Assembly (NCBI GenBank): GCA_002897775.1
Contig: BDTR01000040.1
Location: forward strand, 1 to 51,897
Origin: a bacterium BMS3Bbin08
GTDB lineage: Bacteria > Nitrospirota > Thermodesulfovibrionia > UBA6902 > BMS3Bbin08
Direction: 5' to 3'
DNA length: 51,897 nucleotides
Shown here: positions 1 to 9,607 of the stretch, in pieces
Position numbering within the stretch: the stretch's first letter is position 1
Layout: every line of letters begins with the position of its first letter
Notes under the pieces: generated by a model
What the model was told of the DNA's origin: nothing
Databases searched by the model: none
What the model saw: the letters and a program-made list of their open reading frames with translations, nothing else
Position numbers and translations under genes: made by a program

Positions 1-160
1 CCCTGGCGTCCATCAGGTCAGAGTACATGCTCTTTACCTGGCTCTCAACCTTGTATTTGCCCTGCCACCCGATGAACGCAAAGCTCAGGGCAGTGATCAG
101 CACAGCGAAAACAGCGACGACCATCACGATCTCGATTAATGTAAACCCCCTGTCCCTCAT
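1..160 (-). CDS. Type IV prepilin-like protein (GspH/FimT type), partial
   Basis: Only the first 53 codons are in the window; the gene continues past the left edge. The N-terminus MRDRGFTLIEIV is a class III prepilin signal: a short basic leader, Gly before the PilD cleavage site, Phe at +1, Glu at +5, then a hydrophobic helix. It should be inserted in the inner membrane, cleaved and methylated by PilD, and assembled as a minor pilin or pseudopilin. The start ATG overlaps the pilY1 stop as ATGA, so translation is probably coupled. Minor pilins are commonly encoded next to PilY1 and prime pilus assembly. Which minor pilin this is cannot be told from the N-terminus alone. Confidence 0.85.
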   Translation of the reverse strand, partial: MRDRGFTLIEIVMVVAVFAVLITALSFAFIGWQGKYKVESQVKSMYSDLMDAR

Positions 161-3100
161 CTTTCAATTATATGAACGTTCTTTGTGATACCCACCGGAC
201 TTACAAAGCTGGAGGGCTTTTTCCGTGACGGAGAGCCTGTGCCGGCTGCGGTTCTTCTGCCGCCTTGTTCCGTCAGGTCGGCCGGCAGGCTTAAGTCCCT
301 GATCTCTCCGGTGCTGACCTGCTGCAATACCCTGGCCCTGCATTCATCAGGGGAGGGCGCTCCGCCTGTGTTATACTTCACTGCCCACATATACGTCAGT
401 CCTCCAAAACCGCATATCTCGACCGTAGGCTTAAACGTCGTAAAGAACGTTAGTCCGCAAGTCCTCGCGTCAGGGTCTGTTATTACCCTTTCAGCCGCGT
501 AGTTTGCCAGCGGGACGTTCTCAGGCTCCAGGTCTATGTACCATCCTTCATCGTCTTCACCGGCAGACGCGTCAGAGGTCACGTTCAGAAGGCTGCTGAA
601 AGCAACCTTATCTGTACACGTGGCGTCAAAAGCGCCGTTCGCAAAGCAGGGGTCTTTTATCCCGTAGATCCTCCTCTGCGATGACTCGTCATCCACCATT
701 CTGGGCAGTTTATAATAATACCTGCCGTCTCCAAAATAAAGCCACAGTTTACCGGTCCTTGTATTCTGAAGCCGCTCAATAGCAGTGGGAATAGGGCCTG
801 TCTCGTCCATGACCTTGCTCCATACCCAGTTACCGGGGTCCGGGTCCTCCTTTGTCATGATCCTCAGAAGCCCTCCATCGGTCCAGGTATCGGTATCTCC
901 GCCGGTCGTGCTGTTCGTATAACCTATGTAAAGGGCGTCATCCTGATAGTCCGTATCAGAGTCCACAGTCGATTGAATAGCAGAGCCTCCGAACGCGTTT
1001 GTAATGCCCGTGTCAATTGTCCTTTTCAAAGTCCCGTCCCTGAGATCAAGCACGAACAGTTTAAGGTTCTGGCTGGAGCGTCCCATAAACTGATTCACTG
1101 ACGTGTCAATGGGGCCTGTAGGCCCGGACGGTATGACAACGAACCATTCACCGTTACACAGTTTTTCGGTGGTTAGCACAGCCCCTCCCACGGTCTTGCA
1201 GGTCGAAGGATTGATTCTTACGATCGCGGTCCCTGCTGTTGACAGTCCAAGCCCGCCGCCCGGGATATCCTCATTGGAGAATTCCCACAGCAGTGTCCAG
1301 TTAGAGGGGGAGGGGTCTGTAATGTCAATGGCAAAGTATGAGGAAGAGCCTTTCAGGTTCTCACCGCTTTCCGTCGGGTCGCCGTCACCGTCAAGGTCCA
1401 CTCCCGGAGCTTCAACGCAGTTGGAGCAGCCTGAACCGGCCGCCCCGCTTCCGCCGCCGAGTCTCATACTGCCTATAAGCACTGTTCTCCATGAGTTTCC
1501 GTCTACATCCCTTTTAATATCCGCGTCAGCGCCTATGCTCGCGTCAACGAGGTGCGGCGTCGCGTCCACGGTATAGATGTGGCCGTAATTCGGGTCAGCG
1601 AAATACTTGAGATAGGGCAGGGCATTTTCCGGAATGAACGCCCATATCTCATCCCCGCACCGCGACGAGTCGGAAGGGTCGCACACAGCGTCTGTTTCAG
1701 GGTTTATCAGTCTCGCGTGCTGATTGGCCTGCGCGTCCCATAAGGGATCTTCCTTCAACTGCAATATGCCGAGCCTGAAAGCGTGAAGCATACCGTCATT
1801 TCCGCCTACGAACGACATCCCCCTTCTTTCATAAGCATACTGTTCGGTATATGCCTTGTATGTTCTGTCGTTATATGAATCATCGTAAAGGTTCAAAGGC
1901 ACCCATGATACGACCCTTGGTGTAGAATTTATAATATCTCCAAGCTTCCACACCTTGGCGGACTCGGTTAACCCGAAGACCGTGTCATCCGTGTCACCGT
2001 CGTTATTCAGGTCTATTGCAACGGTCCTTTGCCTGTATTTGCCGGTAAAGCCGGTGATCGGGGGAGTGAACCCTCCGCCGATATCAGTGTCTTCTCCGTG
2101 AATGTAGCGTATTACCGCCTCTGCTTCAGCGTCATCCACGGCCTGCAGGTAAGGCCTCAGAGATGATTTGTTAAATGTTGAGAAATCGATCAGATTACTG
2201 CCGTCAGTAGTGGTCATGATCGTACGCGGCTTGGCAATGTCCGAGATGTCCCGGCCCCACAGCAACGTCCCCGCGTCCCAGATACTCTTCAGGTCTTCAA
2301 AAACTATGTCATCTACCGGAGTGAGCACACTGTTGTCGCCGAATTCGTCTTTGATAAGGTTTGCCTTGGTCCTCAGCTTAACAGGGTCAAAGTGGAACTG
2401 AACGATGTAGTCCTCGATTGTTTGGAGCACACTGTCTCTTACCGAGTCTTCCCTGATACTGCTTGTTAAAAAGAAGGGATCAATATAATACCAGAGGTTC
2501 GAGAGCGCTCCGATCCATGCTATCTCTATGCCCTCGATCCTGCGTTTCGGATAAAACACCGCCTGCAGGATGTTCGCGCCTTTTCCCTCACCGGACGCGA
2601 GAACAGACGAGGCCGTACCGGATGACGCCTTGGCAAGGATCTCTGATATCGCCTGTATCAGTTTCTCTTCAAGTACCTTTCCTGAGGTAGCCTCAAAGTA
2701 GTTGTCAGGAATGCCGTCGCCGTCATCATCCCACTCTTTGCACTTAAGGTCCGTGGAGCCGACATCGCAGGGGGATGCGGGAAGCTCAACGGTTCTGCTG
2801 TCTGATGGATAGGATGTCCCGGTGGTATACGGATACGGCCAGGTATTTTCGTCATTGTCGTCAAACCCGCCGAACATCGCGATCTGCTGCATCGCGTTCC
2901 TTCCTGATCCGGCAGAACCGAAGATAAAAAAGGCATAGTGGTCCAGCAGCTGGATTCCCGAAAGGTCGGTGCGTATATCTGAAACATGGCTGTCCCTTGC
3001 CTTGTCCAGCGGGTCGCCGCCGGTATTCCATTCGCCGTCAGATATGAGCAGTACATAGCCCGGCTTACACGGGACCGACATCTGTGAACCCACGTTCACA

Positions 3101-4779
3101 GGATCGTCCATGTAAAAGGGGTCTATACTCGAGGCCCTGCTTATAAAGGAACTGTTACCGCAATTGGAATGGGCGTTGCTCTGGGCAAAATAATCCCATG
3201 CCTCCGCGATGGCAGGGTCCTGGGGTGTGCTCCCGAGGGGGTCTTCGTCTTCGATAGAGGACACAACAGACGCCAAAGTGGTTCCCCTGAGACCAACCCT
3301 CATACAGCCGCTTCTGTCGGAAAAACCGCTTCCGCTGGAAAATATCTCAACTCCGAACCTCGGCGCGTCCTCATCATAAAGACCGTCATTATCCATGTCA
3401 GATACTCCCTGAATAACACCGGTTCTATCGTCCGTATCTACCCTTATTCTTGCATTTGTGATGGTCCCTACCACACATCCGCCGCTGCAATCTTCTTTTT
3501 GACTGCCTTCGCGGCCTGTATTAATATCTAACGCTGTCCAGATGCCTGTATTAAAGACTGCATCATTGAAGTCGTCATCACTACAGGAGCCGGTCTCACA
3601 GACAAATTCGTCATATTCAGCAGTTGCGAGAGTACTCCCTGAATAGGACGCGGTTGCCATACCGATCAGAACATCATCAGGCAATATTGTAGCAGTGGTG
3701 GTGCCGTGCAGAGTCCAGCCAGCAAGACTGCCTGAGTAGCTCACATCATATGAGTAATAGGTCTTAAACTCATTGCCGACGCGTATAAGGCGGACCCACA
3801 CAGGAATTGTGTCGACTTCTGTATCGCTGGCAAGCCTGTACGTGCTGCCATTAAATACTCTACGCTCAGCAGATTGAATTCCGTGGGTATTCGTCTTCGT
3901 TACCATGACACGCGCACTACTGGAATCTGTGCTTGCACGCACCATTAAACCACCCTTGGAAAATGCACTGTTTGTAGGAGTGCTGATTATACGAAGACTT
4001 ACATCAAAATCGCCGCTGACAGGCTGGTAGATATAGCGAAAGCTGTCACTGGAACCCCAGATGGTGTTTCCGCTGGCCCGGACAGTCAGATATCCGCATG
4101 TGCCCCAATCATCACCGGAGTTACTTATCGTTAGGACGTGGTCGAGGAGAAGATCAGAACCGACAAACCCTGTCCCGCCCGATACCTCAATCATACAGCC
4201 TGAATTTGAGTCGGTAAATGTCCACCGTCCGCCTTCTCCCTGTAATGTATGGCCACCGTTGCCCAGGTCGGCAACAGACTTTCCGCCCATCAGCGCCTTT
4301 CTCATTAGGTCTACCCTTGACATTGAAGCCCAGTTAAGGAAATTACCTGAGATACAGTTTCCGGTTTGATCGCCGATCATATATCCTGTGTCTCCTTCAC
4401 TAAAGGTACAGCCGGCCTCGATAAACTTACTGCTTCCGCTGTCATATTCATAATATTTATCAGGGTCAAAATACCCGTAATATTCCCTGTACGTCAATGT
4501 ATCACTATAATCAATGTCATAATTATAAGTATCACTGGTCGATGTACCGCAGCCCGCGATTCCGTTACCAATATAGCTATAGCTATAATATAGATATGAC
4601 GAACACTGCATACTTCCTGATTCATCCAGCACTAAAAGGATGTTCGGCGGCACTATCTGGGATACAAATGGAGGGGTCAATGTATAGTCATCCATATCGG
4701 CAGCGTCTGTCAGCTGGGGTATCAAAGGGAATAACGCCAATAAACAGAAAATTGTTATATATCTTAATCCGGCTTTCAT
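157..4779 (-). CDS. pilY1: PilY1 family type IV pilus tip adhesin
   Basis: This 1540-aa exported protein has a signal peptide (residues 1-27, ending near TDAA). Next comes a von Willebrand A-like segment with a MIDAS-type DESGSM motif at 52-57; a later VWA strand (YVLLISDGEWN) lies several hundred residues downstream, so the VWA fold is split by insertions. Residues about 205-393 look like a DUF1349/concanavalin-type beta-sandwich. The C-terminal third (about 900-1480) is the PilY1/PilC beta-propeller, with FVGGNDGMLHAF and a calcium-loop DLNNDGDTDD near 925. Several other Asp-rich loops (DMDNDGLYDED, DDDGDGIPDNY) could bind calcium. PilY1 proteins sit at the pilus tip and control adhesion and retraction. 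An AGGAGG site lies 7 nt before the ATG and overlaps the stop of the upstream small gene; the stop overlaps the prepilin start. The three genes form an operon. Confidence 0.93.
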   Translation of the reverse strand: MKAGLRYITIFCLLALFPLIPQLTDAADMDDYTLTPPFVSQIVPPNILLVLDESGSMQCSSYLYYSYSYIGNGIAGCGTSTSDTYNYDIDYSDTLTYREYYGYFDPDKYYEYDSGSSKFIEAGCTFSEGDTGYMIGDQTGNCISGNFLNWASMSRVDLMRKALMGGKSVADLGNGGHTLQGEGGRWTFTDSNSGCMIEVSGGTGFVGSDLLLDHVLTISNSGDDWGTCGYLTVRASGNTIWGSSDSFRYIYQPVSGDFDVSLRIISTPTNSAFSKGGLMVRASTDSSSARVMVTKTNTHGIQSAERRVFNGSTYRLASDTEVDTIPVWVRLIRVGNEFKTYYSYDVSYSGSLAGWTLHGTTTATILPDDVLIGMATASYSGSTLATAEYDEFVCETGSCSDDDFNDAVFNTGIWTALDINTGREGSQKEDCSGGCVVGTITNARIRVDTDDRTGVIQGVSDMDNDGLYDEDAPRFGVEIFSSGSGFSDRSGCMRVGLRGTTLASVVSSIEDEDPLGSTPQDPAIAEAWDYFAQSNAHSNCGNSSFISRASSIDPFYMDDPVNVGSQMSVPCKPGYVLLISDGEWNTGGDPLDKARDSHVSDIRTDLSGIQLLDHYAFFIFGSAGSGRNAMQQIAMFGGFDDNDENTWPYPYTTGTSYPSDSRTVELPASPCDVGSTDLKCKEWDDDGDGIPDNYFEATSGKVLEEKLIQAISEILAKASSGTASSVLASGEGKGANILQAVFYPKRRIEGIEIAWIGALSNLWYYIDPFFLTSSIREDSVRDSVLQTIEDYIVQFHFDPVKLRTKANLIKDEFGDNSVLTPVDDIVFEDLKSIWDAGTLLWGRDISDIAKPRTIMTTTDGSNLIDFSTFNKSSLRPYLQAVDDAEAEAVIRYIHGEDTDIGGGFTPPITGFTGKYRQRTVAIDLNNDGDTDDTVFGLTESAKVWKLGDIINSTPRVVSWVPLNLYDDSYNDRTYKAYTEQYAYERRGMSFVGGNDGMLHAFRLGILQLKEDPLWDAQANQHARLINPETDAVCDPSDSSRCGDEIWAFIPENALPYLKYFADPNYGHIYTVDATPHLVDASIGADADIKRDVDGNSWRTVLIGSMRLGGGSGAAGSGCSNCVEAPGVDLDGDGDPTESGENLKGSSSYFAIDITDPSPSNWTLLWEFSNEDIPGGGLGLSTAGTAIVRINPSTCKTVGGAVLTTEKLCNGEWFVVIPSGPTGPIDTSVNQFMGRSSQNLKLFVLDLRDGTLKRTIDTGITNAFGGSAIQSTVDSDTDYQDDALYIGYTNSTTGGDTDTWTDGGLLRIMTKEDPDPGNWVWSKVMDETGPIPTAIERLQNTRTGKLWLYFGDGRYYYKLPRMVDDESSQRRIYGIKDPCFANGAFDATCTDKVAFSSLLNVTSDASAGEDDEGWYIDLEPENVPLANYAAERVITDPDARTCGLTFFTTFKPTVEICGFGGLTYMWAVKYNTGGAPSPDECRARVLQQVSTGEIRDLSLPADLTEQGGRRTAAGTGSPSRKKPSSFVSPVGITKNVHIIER

Positions 4780-4789
4780 AATATCCCTC

Positions 4790-5203
4790 CTATTGGGCAG
4801 ACCTTAAAAATTTAATTTTTCTGACACAATTCCTGCTTCTATTCAAAAATATCTTTACCTGTTCTGCCTGATCAAGATCCTTAAAGGACAGGTCTCTGCC
4901 ATTTTCACTAAAAACTTTTAATGCGCGGCACAGATTGTAATAACCAGCGCCATCAAGAGTAATGTTATTCTTTGAGTATTCACTCACATTACCTGTAATA
5001 ATTTCGTCCAGCGGCATTACCGTATCCGCCTCCTCTTCAAGATTATCATAAGGCATTACATTCTCTGCCGCAACCACGGCCGCGGTGCTAAACAGGAACA
5101 GCATCAGGACAACCCCTGCAGCGGGTTTTATTTTTTTAAATAACAAAAGCCCTGTTGCTCCGAAAACCTCCGCGACAGTCAATAAGCTCCTGATAATTCT
5201 CAT
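4790..5203 (-). CDS. Small exported or membrane-anchored protein upstream of pilY1, unknown function
   Basis: From the ATG at 5203 this encodes 137 aa. That start follows a GGGG-containing ribosome site; an upstream in-frame ATG at 5257 has no such site, so the shorter form is preferred. Residues about 25-45 (GVVLMLFLFSTAAVVAA) form a hydrophobic segment resembling a late signal peptide or membrane anchor. The rest is acidic and then basic, with two Cys residues in the C-terminal half and no recognised domain. Its stop lies 10 nt before the pilY1 ATG and overlaps the pilY1 ribosome site, so the two are very likely co-transcribed. A role in PilY1 export or stability is only a guess from position. 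Confidence 0.6.
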   Translation of the reverse strand: MRIIRSLLTVAEVFGATGLLLFKKIKPAAGVVLMLFLFSTAAVVAAENVMPYDNLEEEADTVMPLDEIITGNVSEYSKNNITLDGAGYYNLCRALKVFSENGRDLSFKDLDQAEQVKIFLNRSRNCVRKIKFLRSAQ

Positions 5204-5257
5204 AACCACCCCTTGTTTTGTTTGTTTTATATGGTTTTTGTTAAACTTTGCAATCAT

Positions 5258-5588
5258 TTCAATATATAAAGCAGCAATTATAATGCCAGAAAAAAATCCT
5301 TGCTTATCAGTTAGTTAACAAATATTATCCCAGGTTATGTGTAATCCGGTATACAAAATTATGTAATTCGTCACATAGTCCGGAACCTCTCCAAAAATAA
5401 AGATAATCCTGTCTGTTACAGGATGTTTCAGCTGACACGTTAAACTTTTTGGATATGTTTCCACATATTTTTTATATCTCAAAGCCGCGCGGCCAGAGTG
5501 CCGGGTTCCAGCCTTTTTCAGCTATATTTCCTGTTTCAGACAGGCAATAGTGTATACTATAACAATTTATGGAGAAATGGAGAAAAAA
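5258..5588. other. Divergent intergenic region, pilY1 operon / tldE-like gene
   Basis: No gene is seen here. It must carry promoters for both flanking units. A TATACT at 5553-5558 lies 30 nt before the chosen start of the tldE-like gene and is a plausible -10 box, but no convincing -35 hexamer accompanies it. The rest is AT-rich and without a clear dyad. Confidence 0.35.
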
Positions 5589-6938
5589 ATGGACCCGGTT
5601 CTGCTTGCGGATGACATAGCGGCAAAGGCGTTAAAAAAAGGTTGTGATTCAGCTGAGGTCTATATAAAAACCGCTAAAAGGCTTTCAGTCGAGGCAAAGG
5701 ACAACGCTATAGAAGCGCTGGAGTCCTCCAGGGATCTCGGCATATCATTAAAGGTCATTAAAAATCAGAGACAGGGCTTTTCATTTACAACCGCGCCTGA
5801 AAGCATTGACGATATGATAGACAAGGCTGTTCGATCAGCTGACTGGACAGCGGAGGATAAATATATTGATATACCTGAGTACAGCCCTGCTTCACAGGCC
5901 CTGGTGCTTGATGAAAAGATCAGGGACATAAAAGAAGATGACATCATAAAGAACGCCCTGTCTCTTGAAAGATCTGCCCTGGACCTTGACGCGAGGATCA
6001 GGAAAGTAAGAAAAGCAGAGCTTGGCCTTTCCATTGGCAGTACGACTATTTTCAATTCCAAAGGCGTCAATATTTCCTATGAGAGCGCCTATATGACCGC
6101 GGAGCTTACCCTGCTGGCAAGTGACGGCAGGGACAGCCAGATGGGCTGGGATTTCGCGGTCAGCAGGAGGCCCGGGGATATAGACCTTGAGTCGATCGCA
6201 AGGCGGGCAGGGCAAAGGGCCGTCAGCCTGCTTGGAGCGAAAAAGATCTCAAATGTTAAAGTGCCTGTGATACTCGATCCGTCAGTTGCCTGCGACTTCC
6301 TCAGTATCCTCAGCTCGTCAGTTTCAGCGGACGCCGTGCAAAAGAAAAGATCATTTCTTTATGGAAAAGCAGGTAAAAAAATAATAAGCCCCCTGATAAA
6401 TATCATTGATGACGGTGTAATGCCGTGGGGAACAGGCACAAAACCGGTTGATGACGAAGGGGTGCCGACCGTTAAAAAGACCATTGTATCAGCCGGCACT
6501 TTGACAGGCTATATCCATAACACCTACACAGCTAAAAAACAGGGCGTCGAGTCGACAGGGAACGCGAGCAGGGGGAGTTTCAGGGGCCTGCCCGGAATAG
6601 CTGTAACGAATTTCTATATAGAACCTAAACAAAATGAGAAGTGGGAAATGAGAAACAGGAAAGAAAATAAGTTAATAAAGTCGGTATCAAAAGGGCTTTT
6701 AATCCTTGACGCGATGGGCGTTCACACGGCGAATCATGTGTCCGGGGATTTTTCAGTAGGGATCTCAGGGCTGTGGATCGAGAACGGTGAGATCAAATAT
6801 CCGGTCAAAGAAGCTGTTATGTCAGGCAACATTCTTGAACTGTTCAACAGGGTGGAAGCTGTAGGGGATGACCTGAGGTTTTACGGCAGTACAGGGTCGC
6901 CCGGCCTTTTAATAGGAGAGGTTGACATAAGCGCGTAA
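5589..6938 (+). CDS. pmbA: TldE/PmbA-type metallopeptidase-family protein
   Basis: This 449-aa protein belongs to the TldD/TldE (PmbA, U62) family. Known pairs form a heterodimeric protease that matures microcins and degrades unfolded peptides in the cytoplasm. The conserved C-terminal core is visible (ISGLWIENGEIKYPV, then MSGNILELFNRVEAVGDDL). The HExxxH zinc motif of TldD is absent, which places it on the TldE/PmbA side. No TldD partner lies in the window. The ATG at 5589 was chosen because GGAG sits 6 nt upstream; ATG 5577 and GTG 5550 are in frame but poorly spaced. It stands alone and is followed by a short repeat tract. Confidence 0.88.
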   Translation: MDPVLLADDIAAKALKKGCDSAEVYIKTAKRLSVEAKDNAIEALESSRDLGISLKVIKNQRQGFSFTTAPESIDDMIDKAVRSADWTAEDKYIDIPEYSPASQALVLDEKIRDIKEDDIIKNALSLERSALDLDARIRKVRKAELGLSIGSTTIFNSKGVNISYESAYMTAELTLLASDGRDSQMGWDFAVSRRPGDIDLESIARRAGQRAVSLLGAKKISNVKVPVILDPSVACDFLSILSSSVSADAVQKKRSFLYGKAGKKIISPLINIIDDGVMPWGTGTKPVDDEGVPTVKKTIVSAGTLTGYIHNTYTAKKQGVESTGNASRGSFRGLPGIAVTNFYIEPKQNEKWEMRNRKENKLIKSVSKGLLILDAMGVHTANHVSGDFSVGISGLWIENGEIKYPVKEAVMSGNILELFNRVEAVGDDLRFYGSTGSPGLLIGEVDISA

Positions 6939-6940
6939 GA

Positions 6941-7019
6941 CCGTTAATCGTTAATCGTTAATCGTTATTCGTAACAGCCGTAGTAATCAGTTAACAGTTA
7001 ACCGTTAACCGTTGATATT
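6941..7019. repeat. Short tandem repeat tract (GTTAATC / GTTAACC type)
   Basis: Three direct copies of a 7-nt GTTAATC unit start at the stop codon of the tldE-like gene. Related GTTAACAGTTAACCGTTAACC units follow about 40 nt later. The two blocks can partly pair. Similar tracts recur elsewhere in the window (8150-8200, 19380-19415). Confidence 0.7.
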
Positions 7020-7068
7020 AACTAACTTTCTCAGCTGCTTAACCTCATATCTTCTTAACTTCTTAATT

Positions 7069-7314
7069 CTAAAATCTTAATTCTCTATTTTTACCCCGTT
7101 GTTCCATTTGGGACTTTACGGGGCACGATTCTCTATTATTATTGAAAATAATATTTTTAATGCTGTTGGCGCCGTCTCCAAAACATTTGAGCAGTCTTCT
7201 TGCCCACACGAATTCAGTCCCCAGTATGGCAAGGCCTATTAGTATGGTCAGAACGCCCGGGCCCGGAAGCAGCAAAAGCACACCGCCGAACATCACTATG
7301 GTAAAGCCGATCAC
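7069..7314 (-). CDS. Small PGPGW-type transmembrane protein
   Basis: About 81 aa. It has two hydrophobic helices around a LPGPG turn (MFGGVLLLLPGPGVLTILIG), followed by LAILGTEFVWARRLL. This is the pattern of the small integral membrane family with a PGPGW signature, whose function is unknown. The C-terminal tail is charged. The GTG at 7314 is used; in-frame basic residues continue upstream almost to the slipin stop, so the true start may be a non-standard codon slightly earlier. It lies 52 nt downstream of the slipin gene and is probably co-transcribed with nfeD and slipin. Confidence 0.65.
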   Translation of the reverse strand: MIGFTIVMFGGVLLLLPGPGVLTILIGLAILGTEFVWARRLLKCFGDGANSIKNIIFNNNRESCPVKSQMEQRGKNRELRF

Positions 7315-7366
7315 GATCTTTATAACGCGCCTGGCCTGTTTAATTGTTTTAATAAGGCGTCTCAGT

Positions 7367-8134
7367 TTATTCGGTTTCCTTTTTCAGTTTCTTTACGAAC
7401 GGCTCAAGAATGTCTATGGGCACCGGGAATATGATGGTTGAGTTCTTCTCGGTCGCCACTTCTGTAAGTGTCTGCAGGAACCTGAGCTGCAGCGCCGCAG
7501 GCTGTGAGCCGATTATCGCTGCCGCGTCCGCGAGCTTCTGAGACGCCTGGAACTCACCTTCAGCGTGAATGATCTTTGCCCGTCTTTCACGCTCTGCCTC
7601 AGCCTGCTTGGCAATAGCTCTCTGCATTTCAAGTGGAAGGTCGACATTTTTCACTTCAACAGTAGCAACCTTGATCCCCCACGGTTCTGTCTGTTCATCG
7701 ATTATTGTCTGAAGCTCAGCGTTAAGTTCGTCTCTCTTGGCAAGAAGGTCATCGAGCTGGCTCTGACCGAGGACACTTCTGAGGGTAGTCTGCGAGATCT
7801 GAGATGTAGCGTAATTAAAATCCTCAACCTCTGTTATGGCCTTCGCAGGATCAACAACCCGGTAATAAACAACAGCGTTAACCTTGACCGATATATTGTC
7901 TCTTGTGATTATATCCTGTGAAGGGACGTCCATGGTAACTATTCGAAGGTCGACTTTTACAAGTTTATCAATTACCGGTATTAAAATGATAAGTCCGGGA
8001 CCCTTCACAGGTATCAGCCTGCCGAGCCGGAAAATAACACCCCTTTCATACTCACGAAGGATTCTTATAGTCGAAATCAGCGCGTAGCCGATCAAACCTA
8101 TTGCGAATAAAAGTCCAATACTTATCTGAGGCAT
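7367..8134 (-). CDS. Slipin (stomatin/prohibitin-like SPFH protein)
   Basis: A 255-aa SPFH protein. Residues 5-25 form a membrane helix, followed at once by the stomatin signature [14 protein letters not shown]. The PHB/SPFH domain (about 25-185) includes [17 protein letters not shown] text ([19 protein letters not shown]). A charged coiled-coil follows ([19 protein letters not shown]). Slipins oligomerise at the inner membrane and are encoded next to NfeD proteases, which in archaeal homologues cleave the slipin C-terminus. The nfeD gene is directly upstream, separated by a 126-nt repeat-rich spacer. Length and order are typical. Confidence 0.93.
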   Translation of the reverse strand: MPQISIGLLFAIGLIGYALISTIRILREYERGVIFRLGRLIPVKGPGLIILIPVIDKLVKVDLRIVTMDVPSQDIITRDNISVKVNAVVYYRVVDPAKAITEVEDFNYATSQISQTTLRSVLGQSQLDDLLAKRDELNAELQTIIDEQTEPWGIKVATVEVKNVDLPLEMQRAIAKQAEAERERRAKIIHAEGEFQASQKLADAAAIIGSQPAALQLRFLQTLTEVATEKNSTIIFPVPIDILEPFVKKLKKETE

Positions 8135-8260
8135 TTTGTCCCCCCCTGTTGATTGTTAATTGTTAATTGTTGATTGTTATTCATTAATTGTCAGTAGTTA
8201 CTCGTCACTCATCCATCATCAATCGTCAATCCCGTAAAGGGACGTGGTCCCAACGGGACT
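8135..8260. repeat. Repeat-rich spacer between nfeD and slipin genes
   Basis: It contains tandem TTGTTAATTGTTAATTG-type units (about 8150-8200). On the minus strand just after the nfeD stop there is a small GTCCC-GTT-GGGAC hairpin flanked by CGTAAAG/CTTTACG arms (8232-8266). This may attenuate nfeD readthrough into the slipin gene. Confidence 0.55.
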
Positions 8261-9541
8261 TTACGTCTTCAGTTGTCGTATCTTCAATTTAAGGCCGTCG
8301 ACCTTTTCAACTATAATTTTCTCGCCTGATTTAATAAAGACGTCGCTCTTCGCGCTCCATATTTCACCATGAACAAAAACCTGTCCTTTCTCATGAATAT
8401 CAGATATTGCTTCCCCTTCCATTCCTACCATACCCTCCATGCCGGTAGCAGGCCTTCGCCTGTAAGCCTTTACTGCCAGCGCTACAATAATGCTGAAAAA
8501 AAGCGCCGTGAGAACTACAGCCGGCAGAATAACCAATAAGGATACTCTGAAAAAAGGCTGTGACGATTCAAAAAGCATAAGCGACCCTATAGTCATTGAG
8601 AATATGCCCCCGATGGTAAGCAGTCCAAAGGAGACAACCTTGATCTCAAGAATAAAAAGAATTATACCAAGCACAATTAAGATAATGCCAGCATAATTTA
8701 CCGGCAGTGTCTGGAAGGAGTAAAAAGCAAGTATCAGTGATATTGCCCCGAACACCCCGGGGAATATTGAGCCCGGATTTGTCAACTCAAAAAATATTCC
8801 GTAAAAGCCCAGGAGCATTAAAATATAAGCCGCATTGGGGTCGCTGATAAAGTTTAGTATCTTATACCTGATCCCCGCTTCCTTATACTGTACTTTAACA
8901 CCCTTTGTGCTGATGGCCTGCTTTCCCAGGGCTGTCTCAACAACCCGGTTGTTTATGGTTTTCAGAAGGGAGTCAACGTCAGGCGCGACCAGGTCTATAA
9001 CATTAAGCTCCAGGGCTTCGGCGTTAGTTATTGAAACGCTTTCCCTCACTGCTTTCTCAGCCCATTCCGCGTTTCTGCCCCTTTTTTCAGCCAGTGATCT
9101 TATATATGCCGCGGCATCGTTCTCAGCCTTCTCAAGCATGGTCTTATCCATTTCTCCGCCGATACCCACAGGATGCGCCGCGCCGATATTCGTGCCCGTA
9201 GCCATGGCAGCTATGTGAGAGGAAAGCACTATGAATACTCCTGCGGAGGCCGCCCTTGCCCCGCTTGGAGACACATACACTACCACAGGCACTTTGCTTG
9301 AGATTATCTTCTGCACTATGGTCCTCATGGAGGCGTCAAGCCCGCCGGGCGTATCAAGCTCTATTACAAGGACTTCTGAACTTTGTTCACCAGCCTCATC
9401 AATACTTGTAGATAGGAACTCAGCCATTACCGGGTTCACCACTCCGCCGGCCCTGACGATCATTACGTCTGCCGCGGACGGAAGAGGGGCGAGGAGAAGA
9501 AGAATGACTCCCAGAAAGATAAAAAGAACTTCCTTTTTCAT
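8261..9541 (-). CDS. nfeD: NfeD1b-type membrane-bound serine protease
   Basis: A 426-aa protein with an N-terminal signal or anchor (1-24) and a ClpP/crotonase-like protease domain (25-195) containing ELDTPGGLDASM and SGARAASAG. Ser99 is the likely nucleophile and Lys138 (EKAENDAAAYIRSLA) the likely general base, the Ser-Lys dyad of this family. Four or more membrane helices follow (about 230-365), and then an NfeD OB-fold domain (370-426). The protease domain faces the periplasm. Homologues cleave the C-terminal hydrophobic segment of the partner slipin encoded next in the operon. Length is normal for the long (1b) form. Confidence 0.93.
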   Translation of the reverse strand: MKKEVLFIFLGVILLLLAPLPSAADVMIVRAGGVVNPVMAEFLSTSIDEAGEQSSEVLVIELDTPGGLDASMRTIVQKIISSKVPVVVYVSPSGARAASAGVFIVLSSHIAAMATGTNIGAAHPVGIGGEMDKTMLEKAENDAAAYIRSLAEKRGRNAEWAEKAVRESVSITNAEALELNVIDLVAPDVDSLLKTINNRVVETALGKQAISTKGVKVQYKEAGIRYKILNFISDPNAAYILMLLGFYGIFFELTNPGSIFPGVFGAISLILAFYSFQTLPVNYAGIILIVLGIILFILEIKVVSFGLLTIGGIFSMTIGSLMLFESSQPFFRVSLLVILPAVVLTALFFSIIVALAVKAYRRRPATGMEGMVGMEGEAISDIHEKGQVFVHGEIWSAKSDVFIKSGEKIIVEKVDGLKLKIRQLKT

Positions 9542-9607
9542 TAAGAAAAATTATATCATAATAAACATAAATATGTTATCCGCGTTTCAGCGATAACGGG
9601 CAATCTA

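Noticed and set aside
6941..7019. Iteron-like replication origin
   Set aside because: The units are short simple-sequence tandem repeats of a type scattered through the window, with no DnaA boxes or replication genes nearby.
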